A stretch of DNA of 64,000 nucleotides, taken from positions 15,012-79,011 of the forward strand of contig JAWLGJ010000007.1 in assembly GCA_041685145.1 (NCBI GenBank), read 5' to 3'. Both the position numbers and the translations under genes were made by a program. The stretch is from JAWLGJ01 sp041685145. Lineage in GTDB: Bacteria; Pseudomonadota; Alphaproteobacteria; Rhodospirillales; Magnetospirillaceae. Below, one piece after another: positions 16,877 to 25,230 of the stretch; positions within the stretch are counted from its first letter, which is position 1, and the number at the start of each line of letters is the position of its first letter. The notes under the pieces were generated by a model, which did not search any database, had not been told where the DNA came from, and was given only the letters and a program-made list of their open reading frames with translations.

Positions 16877-17761
16877 TCAGGCCTGCTTGGCCTCGATGAC
16901 GCCGCGGCGGACGGCGCGGGTGCGGGTGAACAGTTCCTCCAGCTTTTCGCCCTCGCCCCAGCGGATCGCCCTTTGCAGCGCGGTGAGATCCTCGGTGAAG
17001 CGTTGCAGCATCTCCAGCACCGCCTCGCGGTTGTTGAGGAAGATGTCGCGCCACATCACCGGATCGGAGGCGGCGATGCGGGTGAAGTCGCGAAAGCCGC
17101 CGGCGGAATACTTCACCACCTCGTGGCGGAGGCTTTCCTCCAGGTCGGTGGCGGTGCCGACGATGGTGTAGGCGATCAGATGCGGCAGGTGCGAGGTCAT
17201 GGCCAGCACCTGGTCGTGGTGGTGCGGGTCCATCTCGGCGACGCTCATCCCCGCCGCCTCCCACAGCGCCCGCACCCGCGCCACGGCGGCGGCGTCGGTG
17301 CCCGGCGGCGGCGTCAGGATGCACCAGCGGTCCCGGAACAACTCGGCAAAGCCGGCCTCGGGGCCGGAATGCTCGGTGCCGGCGACGGGATGGCCCGGCA
17401 CCAGGTGGACGCCCTCGGGCACCAGCGGCCCGACGTCGCGGATCACCGCCTGCTTGACCGAGCCGACATCGCTGACGACGGCACCCGGCTTTAGATGCGG
17501 CCCGATGGCGGCGGCGACGTCGGCATAGGCCCCCAGCGGCGTGCAGATCATCACCAGGTCGGCGTCACGAACCGCCTCGGCGGCGTCGGCGGTGGCGGCG
17601 TCGACAAGGCCGAGTTCCAGCGCCTTGGCGCGGGTCTCCGCGCGCCGGGCCACCGCGACCGCGCGCCGGGCCAGGCCGTCGCGGCGCACCACCCGCGCCA
17701 GCGACGAGCCGATCAGCCCGATGCCGATAAAGGCGATTGTGTCGAACAGGGGTTGGGCCAT
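16877..17761 (-). CDS. tyrC: Prephenate/arogenate dehydrogenase
   Basis: The enzyme decarboxylates prephenate or arogenate oxidatively on the tyrosine route. The Rossmann motif IAFIGIGLIGSSLA is at residues 9-22, and the family signature GHPVAGTEHSGPEAG with the downstream LPHLIAYT and SAGGFRDFTRIAASDPVMWRD follow. Length is 294 aa with no ACT domain. Prephenate versus arogenate preference is not readable. It starts 3 bp after hisC, and the pair would act in succession on aromatic intermediates. Confidence 0.93.
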   Translation of the reverse strand: MAQPLFDTIAFIGIGLIGSSLARVVRRDGLARRAVAVARRAETRAKALELGLVDAATADAAEAVRDADLVMICTPLGAYADVAAAIGPHLKPGAVVSDVGSVKQAVIRDVGPLVPEGVHLVPGHPVAGTEHSGPEAGFAELFRDRWCILTPPPGTDAAAVARVRALWEAAGMSVAEMDPHHHDQVLAMTSHLPHLIAYTIVGTATDLEESLRHEVVKYSAGGFRDFTRIAASDPVMWRDIFLNNREAVLEMLQRFTEDLTALQRAIRWGEGEKLEELFTRTRAVRRGVIEAKQA

Positions 17762-17764
17762 GAA

Positions 17765-18856
17765 CTACTCCGCGACATAGTCGGCGAAGACCTCGACGAA
17801 GGCGCGGTTTTCGTCCTCGCGCCCGACGGTCATGCGCAGCGACTCCGGCAGGCCATAGCCGCCCATGCGCCGCACGATGATGCCCCGCGAGCGCAAAAAG
17901 GCGTCGGCCTTTTCGGCCTCGGCCGGATCCTTGAAACGCACCAGGACGAAATTGGCGACGCTGGGCGGCACGTCCAGCCCCAGGCCGCGCAGCTTCTCGG
18001 TCACCCAGGCCAGCCAATAGTCGTTGTGCTCGCGCGACAGGCGCTCGAACTCCAGATCCTGGATCGCCGCCAGCGCCGCCGCCTGCGCGGCGGTGTTGAC
18101 GTTGAAGGGGTTGCGCACGCGGTTGAGCACGTCGATGACGTTGGCCGGCCCGTAGCCCCACCCCACCCGCAACGCCGACAGGCCGTGAATCTTCGAGAAG
18201 GTGCGGGTCATGATGGTGTTGTCGCCGGCATCGCACAGCTCGGCGCCGGCGCTGTAGTCGTTGCGGGCGACGAACTCGGCATAGGCGGCGTCGATGACCA
18301 GCAGGATGTCGTCGCGCAGCCCCTCGCGCAGGCGCCGCAGTTCCTCCACCGGAAGATAGGTGCCGGTGGGGTTGTTGGGGTTGGCAAGAAAGACGATGCG
18401 CGTGCGCTCGGTCACCGCCGCCAGCAGGTTATCGACGCTGGCGGTCAGCTCGCTCTCCGGCGCCGTCACCGGGGTCGCGCCGGCGGTCTTGGCGGCGATG
18501 GCGTACATCAGAAAGCCGTGGGCGGAATACAGCACCTCGTCGCCGGGGCCGGCATAGGCGCGGCACAGCAGGCCCAGAAGCTCGTCGGAGCCGGCGCCGC
18601 AGACGATGCGCGCCGGGTCGAGGCCATAGCGCGCGCCGATGGCCTGGCGCAGCGCCGTGCAGCCGCCGTCGGGGTAGCGATGCAGGTCGGCGGCCGCGGC
18701 GCGGTACGCCTCGACGGCCCTGGGGCTGGCGCCCAGCGCCCCCTCGTTGGAGGCCAGCTTGATCACGCGGCTGGCGCCCTCCAGCGCCGATTCCCCGCCC
18801 ACATAGGGGGTGATGTCCATGACGCCGGGACGGGGGGTGGGAGCCTTCATCATCAT
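17765..18856 (-). CDS. hisC: Histidinol-phosphate / aromatic aminotransferase
   Basis: A fold-type I PLP aminotransferase of 363 aa, opening with PGVMDITPYVGGES and KLASNEGALGASP, typical HisC. The PLP lysine lies in TRTFSKIHGLSALRVGWG. Its position between a chorismate mutase and tyrC suggests it also transaminates aromatic keto acids or prephenate, a known dual role of HisC-like enzymes. Three consecutive ATG codons (18856, 18853, 18850) are possible starts; the first overlaps the upstream stop as ATGA. Confidence 0.92.
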   Translation of the reverse strand: MMMKAPTPRPGVMDITPYVGGESALEGASRVIKLASNEGALGASPRAVEAYRAAAADLHRYPDGGCTALRQAIGARYGLDPARIVCGAGSDELLGLLCRAYAGPGDEVLYSAHGFLMYAIAAKTAGATPVTAPESELTASVDNLLAAVTERTRIVFLANPNNPTGTYLPVEELRRLREGLRDDILLVIDAAYAEFVARNDYSAGAELCDAGDNTIMTRTFSKIHGLSALRVGWGYGPANVIDVLNRVRNPFNVNTAAQAAALAAIQDLEFERLSREHNDYWLAWVTEKLRGLGLDVPPSVANFVLVRFKDPAEAEKADAFLRSRGIIVRRMGGYGLPESLRMTVGREDENRAFVEVFADYVAE

Positions 18857-19656
18857 CGCTTCGTCAGATCCTGTTCATCGGGTTGCGTTGAATCCATCGC
18901 CAGCGGCACCGGATAACCGCCCAGCACCGCCAGCCCCGCCGCCTCCAGTTCATAGCGGCGCGGGTCGTCCGGGGCCAGGAAGCCCTCGACCGCCAGCACC
19001 GCCGGCTCGGCGGCGTCCAGCGGCCCCACCGCGACCAGCCCGGCGCGGCGCAGCGCCGCCGCCGCCGGCACCTCCGGCGCCGGCCGCGGGTCGGCCACCA
19101 CCGAGTGGTCATGGCCGCTGGCTTCGGGCGCCATGCGCGCCACCACCAGCGCCGGTTGCGCGTCGCCCAGGAAGGGCAGCCGCGCCACCACGCGCAGCGC
19201 CGGCCGCTCCGCCAGCAATGGCCACCAGCGCGGCCCCGGTCCCGGCAGCGGCAGCACGCCGACGGTGGCGGCACCGGCGGCCACGCGGTCGAGCACCGCC
19301 GCCGGGTCGGCCAGCAGCGCCGTGGGGGTATAGGAGCCGTAGAACTCCCGCGCCGTGTCGTCCAGGCCCTCGGCCACCGCCATCGACAGCGGCCCCTGCA
19401 GCCCGGTCATCGGGCCGATGATCTCGTTCCACACCCGCAGCAGCGCCAGCAGCGGAAACGGCCCCGAATGCCGCGCCGCCAGCCGGCGCAGCACATTGGC
19501 GTGGCGGCCGGGGCGAATGAAGACGCCGTCCGGGCGCTTGGCGCGGCCGATGGCCGCCACGACCCCCGAACGCTCGACCAGAAGCTCGTGGATGCGGCGG
19601 TCGATGCGGTCGATGTCCTGGCGCAGCTTGTCGAGGGAATCCTTGTCGTCCGTCAT
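18853..19656 (-). CDS. Chorismate mutase fused to a degenerate prephenate-dehydratase-like domain
   Basis: Residues 6-95 form an AroQ-type chorismate mutase (LDKLRQDIDRIDRRIHELL, VAAIGRAK, RVWNEIIGPMTGLQ). Residues 100-267 look like a periplasmic-binding-fold domain related to prephenate dehydratase (AREFYGSYTP, VGVLPLPG), but the TRF and ESRP motifs of real dehydratases are absent. So the C-terminal part is probably non-catalytic or regulatory. It leads the unit with hisC and tyrC, and the products flow toward Phe and Tyr. The ATG has no strong Shine-Dalgarno. Confidence 0.85.
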   Translation of the reverse strand: MTDDKDSLDKLRQDIDRIDRRIHELLVERSGVVAAIGRAKRPDGVFIRPGRHANVLRRLAARHSGPFPLLALLRVWNEIIGPMTGLQGPLSMAVAEGLDDTAREFYGSYTPTALLADPAAVLDRVAAGAATVGVLPLPGPGPRWWPLLAERPALRVVARLPFLGDAQPALVVARMAPEASGHDHSVVADPRPAPEVPAAAALRRAGLVAVGPLDAAEPAVLAVEGFLAPDDPRRYELEAAGLAVLGGYPVPLAMDSTQPDEQDLTKR

Positions 19657-19686
19657 TGACCGAGGGGCTGTCGATGGCGGGGGATA

Positions 19687-19715
19687 GTAGTAGTCGCATG
19701 ACCGGCTGAAATCAA
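19687..19715 (-). promoter_or_regulatory. Promoter of the chorismate mutase-hisC-tyrC unit
   Basis: TTGATT (19715-19710), 17-base spacer, TACTAC (19692-19687), 30 bp before the start. Its -35 lies eight bases from the divergent metX -35, so the two promoters are back to back and could compete. Confidence 0.5.
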
Positions 19716-19723
19716 AGAAAACA

Positions 19724-19752
19724 TTGACAGCGGCGCCCCCGGCGCCTAGCTA
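19724..19752 (+). promoter_or_regulatory. Promoter of metX-metW
   Basis: A perfect -35 TTGACA (19724-19729), 17-base spacer, -10 TAGCTA (19747-19752). The start codon at 19790 leaves a leader of about 30 bases, too short for a full SAM-II riboswitch, a motif common at alphaproteobacterial met genes; none was recognised. Confidence 0.65.
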
Positions 19753-19789
19753 TCGCTTTTCCTTTCGGCACGGAACCTTAGACCCGGCG

Positions 19790-20950
19790 ATGGCCGCGAC
19801 ACGGGATCGTCACACCTCACTGGCGCCGGCGCCGGACCAGCGAGTGGTCCTGGCGGAGGACCGCCCCTTGCGCCTGGACTGCGGGGTCGAACTGGGCCCG
19901 GTCACCGTGGCCTACAACACCTACGGCACCCTCAACGCCGACCGCTCCAACGCCATCCTCATCTGCCACGCGCTGACCGGCGACCATTACGTCGCCGGGG
20001 TGCATCCGGTGACCGGCAAGCGCGGCTGGTGGGACGAACTGGTGGGGCCCGGCCGGGTGCTGGACACCGACCGCTATTTCCTGATCTGCGCCAATGTGCT
20101 GGGCGGCTGCATGGGCTCCACCGGGCCCTGCGAGGTTAACCCCGCCACCGGCGAGCCCTGGGGCCTGGGCTTTCCGGTCATCACCGTCGGCGACATGGTG
20201 CAGGCGCAGGCGCGGCTGCTGGAGCATCTGGAGATTCCCGACCTGTTCTGCGTCATCGGCGGCTCGATGGGCGGGATGCAGGCGCTGGAATGGGCGGCGG
20301 CCTTTCCGGACAAGGTGTTCTCGGCGGTGCCCATCGCCACCTCGGCCCGCCATTCGGCCCAGAACATCGCCTTTCACGAGGTCGGCCGCCAGGCCATCCT
20401 CGCCGATCCCGACTGGTGCGGCGGCGATTACCTGCGCCAGGGCAAGCGCCCGCGCCGCGGCCTGGCGGTGGCGCGCATGGCGGCGCACATCACCTATCTG
20501 TCCGAGGCGGCGCTGCACCGCAAGTTCGGCCGCAACCTTCAGGACCGCAACGCCTTCACCTATGGTTTCGAGGCCGACTTCCAGGTGGAGAGTTATCTGC
20601 GCCATCAGGGGTCGACCTTCGTCGAACGCTTTGACGCCAACTCGTATCTCTACATAACCCGGGCGATGGATTACTTCGACCTGGCGGCGGAGAACGGCGG
20701 ACAACTGGCCAACGCCTTCCAGGGCACGCGCACGCGCTTTTGCGTCATTTCCTTCACCAGCGACTGGCTGTTCCCGACGCCGGAAAGCCGCATGATCGTC
20801 CACGCGCTGAACGCCGCCGCCGCCAATGTCAGCTTCGTGGAGGTCGAATCCGACAAGGGCCACGACGCCTTCCTGCTCGACGAGCCGGAGTTCCACGCCA
20901 CCCTGACCGGCTTCCTGGAAGGGGCGGCCGAGCACCGGGGGCTGCGATGA
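19790..20950 (+). CDS. metX: Homoserine O-acyltransferase (MetX)
   Basis: MetX acylates homoserine in the methionine pathway. It is an alpha/beta hydrolase: nucleophile elbow CVIGGSMGGMQ with Ser159, a catalytic Asp in FTSDWLFP, and His in DKGHDAFL. The signatures GCMGSTGPC and GKRGWWDELVGPG are typical. Length is 386 aa from ATG 19790. Acetyl versus succinyl specificity cannot be fixed by eye. Its stop overlaps the metW start (ATGA), the standard metXW pair. Confidence 0.95.
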   Translation: MAATRDRHTSLAPAPDQRVVLAEDRPLRLDCGVELGPVTVAYNTYGTLNADRSNAILICHALTGDHYVAGVHPVTGKRGWWDELVGPGRVLDTDRYFLICANVLGGCMGSTGPCEVNPATGEPWGLGFPVITVGDMVQAQARLLEHLEIPDLFCVIGGSMGGMQALEWAAAFPDKVFSAVPIATSARHSAQNIAFHEVGRQAILADPDWCGGDYLRQGKRPRRGLAVARMAAHITYLSEAALHRKFGRNLQDRNAFTYGFEADFQVESYLRHQGSTFVERFDANSYLYITRAMDYFDLAAENGGQLANAFQGTRTRFCVISFTSDWLFPTPESRMIVHALNAAAANVSFVEVESDKGHDAFLLDEPEFHATLTGFLEGAAEHRGLR

Positions 20951-21573
20951 CGGTGCTCAACAACGGCGCGGCGATCCGCGTCGACCTGAAAATGATCGCC
21001 GACATGGTGGCGCCGGGGGCGCGGGTGCTGGACGTGGGCTGCGGCGACGGCCAGCTTCTCGACTATCTGGTGCACCGCAAGGGCGTGGACGGACGCGGGC
21101 TGGAACTGTCGATGGCCGGGGTGCGCGCGGCGGTCAGCCACGGTCTGTCGGTGATCCAGGGCAACGCCGACACCGACCTCAAGGACTATCCCTCCAACGC
21201 CTTTGACTACGTCATCCTCAGCCAGACGTTGCAGGCCACCCGCGAGCCCCGGGGGGTGGTCGACCACATGCTGCGCATCGGCCGCCACGCCATCGTCTCC
21301 TTCCCCAATTTCGGCCACTGGCGGGTGCGCCTGCAAATCCTGGCGCGCGGGCGGATGCCGGTGACCGACATGCTGGAATACCAGTGGTACGACACCCCCA
21401 ACATCCACTTCTGCACCATCCGCGACTTCACCGAATTGTGCCGCGAGATGAACATCGACATCGTGCGCGGCATCGCCCTGGACCGCGAGGGGCAGGTGCA
21501 GCCCTGGCGCGGCGACGGCCGCCTGGCCAACCTGTTTTCCGAGCAGGCGATGTTCCTGCTCAAGCGCGGCTGA
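20947..21573 (+). CDS. metW: Methionine biosynthesis protein MetW
   Basis: A 208-residue methyltransferase-fold protein with the SAM-type motif VLDVGCGDGQLLDYL, the MetW signatures RGLELSMAGVRAAVSHGLSVIQG and FPNFGHWRVRLQIL, and TPNIHFCTI. MetW works with MetX in methionine synthesis in proteobacteria and is thought to activate or stabilise it. It overlaps metX by four bases. Confidence 0.95.
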   Translation: MTVLNNGAAIRVDLKMIADMVAPGARVLDVGCGDGQLLDYLVHRKGVDGRGLELSMAGVRAAVSHGLSVIQGNADTDLKDYPSNAFDYVILSQTLQATREPRGVVDHMLRIGRHAIVSFPNFGHWRVRLQILARGRMPVTDMLEYQWYDTPNIHFCTIRDFTELCREMNIDIVRGIALDREGQVQPWRGDGRLANLFSEQAMFLLKRG

Positions 21574-21633
21574 CGGCCTGATCCGCCCGCCGCCGTCGGT
21601 GATGGTGGGGCATGGCATGAGACGAGCACGGCG

Positions 21634-23115
21634 ATGGCCCTCCCCCCTTCCCTGCAATCCCTGATCCACCGGCTGCAACGCCTGCTGGGCGAGGACAGCG
21701 CGGCCGCCGGGGCGCCCCCGCCGCCGCCCACCGCCCCCGCGCCGCCGTCGGCGGCCGAGCCGCCCGTGGACACGTCGGCCGCGACGGCGCCTGAACTGCT
21801 CTCCGTCCTCACCGCGCAGGTCGCCGAGCGCACCGTCGAGGGGCGCCTGGAGGCCAAGCTGGTCGAGGTGCTGCGGCGGCGGGAATCGATGGTCAGCGGG
21901 CTGGTGTACCTGGTCAGCATGGAACGGGTGCTGGCCTATGTGCGCAGCCGCAAGCCCTACATGCTGGACAAGGCGTTCCAGGTCGCCGAATCGGTGCTGC
22001 GCGCCGAACTGGTGCGCGGCGATTTCTTCGCCAAGTACCGCGATCTCGGCTTCCTGGTCGCCTATGCCAATCTCTCGCGCGAGGCCGCCCAGCTCAAATC
22101 CGCGATGCTCTCGCGCCTGATCGCCGAGCATCTGGTGGGCGCCGACGCCGCCCCCGAACTGGCGATCACGCGGCTGGTCAGCATCGACGTGGGCGACGGC
22201 GCCGAGGCGCCGCCGTCGCTGAGCTTCCAGGAGATTCCGTCGCTGGAAGGGCTGGGCGACCTGCTGTCGGCGCGCATGGGCGCCGGGGCGGCGCCGACGG
22301 ACGCGGACGCGGCGGCGGACGACACCGACGCCGCGCCCCGGCGGCGCGAGCCGGCCTGGAGCTATGACGCCCCCGACCGGGACTTCTGGGACCGGGTGCT
22401 GTTTCGCCTGCGCTTCGCGCATCTGCCGGTGTGGAGCGCGCGGGAGCGGCGGGTCAGCAACTATTTCTGGCAGTTCGGCCTGGAGGACGACGGCGGCAAG
22501 AGCGGCTATGACGTGTTGCCGCACCGCGACCGCCCCAAGGAGATCCGCGAGCTCGACCTCTACAGTCTGCGCGTCTTCGGCGACCGGCTGGCGCGGGCGG
22601 CCGAAGGGGGCGAACCCTTCCGTCATCTTCTCACCGTGCCGCTGCACTACGAGACGCTGGTGGCCAGCAAGGGGCGTTTCCAGGTGGTGCAGCTTGCCCG
22701 CGGCCTGCCGCAGGCGGTGCGCCGGCGCATCGTCTTCGAGGTCGTCGGCCTGCCGAGCGGAGTGGTGGCGGGGCGGTTGCTGGAGATCATGGGGCTTTTG
22801 CGCTCGCTGGGGCGCTCAGTGCTGCTGCGCCTGCCGATCGACATGGCGCTTCCCGACGCCAGCGACCCCGCCCTCTACGCGCTCGGCACGGCGCTGCCGG
22901 CGGAGCCGGGTGGCGGGGCGCCGGGCCACGAGGCGCTGCGCGGCTTTGTCCGCCGCGCCGCCGAGCGCGGCTGCAAGTCCTATCTGCTGGGAGTGCCCGA
23001 CGCCGACGCCGCCGCCGAGATGGTGACGATAGGGTTTGACTACCTGGCGGGGCCGGGCATTCTGGAACCGGCCGTCGAGCCGGCGGGGGTGATGGACTTC
23101 GATCCCTGGCGCTAG
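21634..23115 (+). CDS. Degenerate GGDEF-EAL-like protein, probably non-catalytic
   Basis: A 493-residue soluble protein. Residues 24-50 are a Pro/Ala linker. Residues 75-185 follow the outline of a GGDEF domain (helix AFQVAESVLRAELVRGDFFAKY, then RDLGF at the GGDEF position, then a helix ending MLSRLIAEHL). Residues 215-240 are an acidic linker. Residues 250-475 follow an EAL outline (LPHRDRPKEIRELDLYSLR, LTVPLHYETL, RRRIVFEVVGL, LGRSVLLRL, TIGFDYLAGPG), but the EAL glutamate position reads YFW and the metal-binding acids are missing. This is homology by pattern, so inference. If right, it is a c-di-GMP effector or scaffold and not an enzyme. Bacteriohemerythrin follows 48 bp downstream. Confidence 0.6.
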   Translation: MALPPSLQSLIHRLQRLLGEDSAAAGAPPPPPTAPAPPSAAEPPVDTSAATAPELLSVLTAQVAERTVEGRLEAKLVEVLRRRESMVSGLVYLVSMERVLAYVRSRKPYMLDKAFQVAESVLRAELVRGDFFAKYRDLGFLVAYANLSREAAQLKSAMLSRLIAEHLVGADAAPELAITRLVSIDVGDGAEAPPSLSFQEIPSLEGLGDLLSARMGAGAAPTDADAAADDTDAAPRRREPAWSYDAPDRDFWDRVLFRLRFAHLPVWSARERRVSNYFWQFGLEDDGGKSGYDVLPHRDRPKEIRELDLYSLRVFGDRLARAAEGGEPFRHLLTVPLHYETLVASKGRFQVVQLARGLPQAVRRRIVFEVVGLPSGVVAGRLLEIMGLLRSLGRSVLLRLPIDMALPDASDPALYALGTALPAEPGGGAPGHEALRGFVRRAAERGCKSYLLGVPDADAAAEMVTIGFDYLAGPGILEPAVEPAGVMDFDPWR

Positions 23116-23163
23116 GGAGCGGGGCGACCGCCCGAGGAGGGCGAGGACAAAGGGGGGAGCGGC

Positions 23164-23577
23164 ATGGACGCGCGATTCGCGTGGAAGCCTGCCTATGAGA
23201 CCGGGGACGAGCGCGTCGATCGCCAGCACCAGGAACTGCTGGTGCTGGGCGGGCTGCTGTCCGAGGCGGTGGAATGCGGGCTGGGAGAGGAGGTCGTCGA
23301 CGAGGCCGTGCAGGCGCTGCTGGACTATGTCGACTACCACTTCCGCGACGAGGAGCGCTACATGCGCTCCATCGCGTGCGACCTGTTCCAGGCCCATTGC
23401 CGCGAGCACCGCCACCTGGCGGCCGAGTTGTCGGCGCTGGCCGAGGACCGCGACCTCGGCTTTTCCCGCTTCGAGCATGAACTGCTGAAATGGCTGGAAA
23501 CGCGGCTGATCCCGCACATGACCAACGACGACATGCAGGCCTTCGGCCTCAAGCCCCGTCCCGGGTGCGGCGGCTGA
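23164..23577 (+). CDS. Bacteriohemerythrin
   Basis: A 137-residue single-domain hemerythrin. All seven diiron ligands are in place: H22, H59, E63, H78, H82, H118 and D123 (HQEL, YHFRDEE, HCREH, HMTNDD). Such proteins bind oxygen reversibly and serve in storage, delivery or sensing. GGGGGG lies six bases upstream of the ATG. It is on the same strand as the degenerate GGDEF/EAL gene. The 3' end overlaps the convergent methyltransferase gene by 29 bp. Confidence 0.93.
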   Translation: MDARFAWKPAYETGDERVDRQHQELLVLGGLLSEAVECGLGEEVVDEAVQALLDYVDYHFRDEERYMRSIACDLFQAHCREHRHLAAELSALAEDRDLGFSRFEHELLKWLETRLIPHMTNDDMQAFGLKPRPGCGG

Positions 23578-24340
23578 GGGCGCCGGGCGGCGGCGGAAGG
23601 GTGTCCTGCTGGCGGCGCAGCGGCACCAGCCCCTGCGGCACCACCGCGTAGCGGCGGCGCGCGCGCACCTGCCCCAGCGGCGTGCCGGCATAGATCCGCT
23701 TCGCCGCCTCCATCAGCAGCACCCCGGCGACGGGCTGGAACCAGCGCGCGCCCACCGCCTCCCACGCCGGCGCCGCGCGCAGCATCATCCGCGAACGCAC
23801 CGGCGGCATGAACAGCGCCCCCGCCGACTGCACCGGCACGAACATGTTGTCGCGCAGCATCCGGGCAAGCTGGCCGGGCGTGTAGGGACGGCCGTTGCCG
23901 AAGGGGGTGCGCTCCAGCCGCGCCCAGATGCCGCGACGATTGGGCGCCACCACCAGCAGCCGGCCGCCGTCGTCCAGCACCCGCCATGCCTCGCGCATCA
24001 GGGCGCGGACGTGCTCGGTGCTTTCCAGCGCGTGCACCAGCAGCACCCGGTCGACGGCGCGATCCGGCAGCGGCAAGTCCGTTTCCTCGGCCAGCGCCAC
24101 CAGCCCCGCGCCCTCGGGCGGCCAGTGCAGCACCCCCTGGCTGGCGGGCATCACCGCCAGCACGCGCTCGGCCTCCTCGCGGAAGGGGGACAGGAAGGGC
24201 GTGGCGAAGCCCAGCCCCAGCAGGCGCTGGCCGCGGACGTCCGGCCACAGGGCCCGGATGCGCCGGCGCAGCATCCGCCGTGCCATCTGTCCGGGGCGGC
24301 TGGCGTAGAATTCGCGCAGTTCCACCACGTCCGTCCACAT
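23549..24340 (-). CDS. Class I SAM-dependent methyltransferase
   Basis: The opening MWTDVVELREFYASRPGQ, the central HALESTEHVRALMREAWRVLDDGGRLLVVAPNRRGIWAR and the C-terminal YAGTPLGQVRARR match a conserved alphaproteobacterial methyltransferase, often found next to glyoxalase II as here. The substrate is unknown. The motif-I glycines are unusual (LLGLGFATPF). I chose ATG 24340 (AGGA four bases upstream), giving 263 aa; a TTG at 24367 with GGGAGT is the alternative. Divergent from gloB. Confidence 0.8.
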   Translation of the reverse strand: MWTDVVELREFYASRPGQMARRMLRRRIRALWPDVRGQRLLGLGFATPFLSPFREEAERVLAVMPASQGVLHWPPEGAGLVALAEETDLPLPDRAVDRVLLVHALESTEHVRALMREAWRVLDDGGRLLVVAPNRRGIWARLERTPFGNGRPYTPGQLARMLRDNMFVPVQSAGALFMPPVRSRMMLRAAPAWEAVGARWFQPVAGVLLMEAAKRIYAGTPLGQVRARRRYAVVPQGLVPLRRQQDTLPPPPGALSRRTRDGA

Positions 24341-24440
24341 CACGTCCTGGCGGCCCAGCGGTTTCAAGTGGGGTGACTCCCTTTGCTATGCGCCCTGCCG
24401 GTTAGATGATAGGCTTCGCGACCCGACATTGGGAGGGGCC

Positions 24441-25211
24441 ATGTCCGAACTTCTCATCGAGCAGATCCCCGCGCTCAGCGACAACTATGTCTATCTGCTG
24501 CACGAGCCCAACACCGGCGCGACGGCGGTGGTCGACCCGGCCGCGGCCGAGCCGGTGCAGGCGGCGTTGGCGGCGCGCGGCTGGCGGCTGAGCCACATCC
24601 TCAACACCCACCACCACCAGGACCACACCGGCGCCAATCTGGCGCTGAAGAAGGCCTGGGATTGCAGCGTCGTGGGCGCCCGCCGGGACGCGGCGCGCAT
24701 TCCCGGCATCGACGTCGAGGTGGGCAACCGCGACACCATCATGCTGGGCGACGCCGCCGCCATGATCTTCGAGGTGCCGGGGCACACATCGGGCCACATC
24801 GCCTATTGGTTCCCCGACAGCCGGGCGCTGTTCTGCGGCGACACCCTGTTCAGCCTGGGCTGCGGGCGCCTGTTCGAGGGCACGGCCGAGGAAATGTGGC
24901 GCTCGCTGCTGACCCTGCGCGACCTGCCGGCGGAGACCCGCGTCTATTGCGGCCATGAATACACCCAGGCCAACGCCCGCTTCGCCCGCACCGTCGAGCG
25001 CGACAACGACGCCCTGAAGGAGCGCGTCGGCGAGGTCGAGCGCCTGCGCGCCGCCGACAAGCCGACGGTGCCCACCACCATCGCCGCCGAACGCGCCGCC
25101 AATCCATTCCTCCGCGCCGACGAGGCGGCGGTGCAGCAGGCGGTGGGCTTGCCGGGCGGCGACCCGGTGGCGGTGTTCGCCGAACTGCGCCGGCGCAAGG
25201 ACGCCTTTTGA
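24441..25211 (+). CDS. gloB: Hydroxyacylglutathione hydrolase (glyoxalase II)
   Basis: GloB hydrolyses S-D-lactoylglutathione in methylglyoxal detoxification. The metal motif THHHQDHTG is at residues 56-64 (H57, H59, D61, H62), with VPGHTSGH, FCGDTLFSLGCGR and CGHEYT after it. Length is 256 aa from ATG 24441, with GGGAGGGG just upstream. It is followed by a GST, a plausible glutathione-detoxification pair. Confidence 0.95.
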   Translation: MSELLIEQIPALSDNYVYLLHEPNTGATAVVDPAAAEPVQAALAARGWRLSHILNTHHHQDHTGANLALKKAWDCSVVGARRDAARIPGIDVEVGNRDTIMLGDAAAMIFEVPGHTSGHIAYWFPDSRALFCGDTLFSLGCGRLFEGTAEEMWRSLLTLRDLPAETRVYCGHEYTQANARFARTVERDNDALKERVGEVERLRAADKPTVPTTIAAERAANPFLRADEAAVQQAVGLPGGDPVAVFAELRRRKDAF

Positions 25212-25230
25212 CGCAACGGGAGAAGCCGCC

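Noticed and set aside
19657..19699. Leader peptide with three Leu CTA codons (MRLLLSPA) before the chorismate mutase gene
   Set aside because: No stop follows; the frame runs on into the gene in another phase, and the codons coincide with the -10 region.
19753..19789. SAM-II or SAM/SAH riboswitch before metX
   Set aside because: The leader after the promoter is only about 30 bases and lacks the conserved SAM-II loop sequence.
24383..24415. Promoter for gloB (TTGCTA and TAGGCT)
   Set aside because: The two elements are 21 bases apart, outside the workable spacer range, so only the -10 is plausible.
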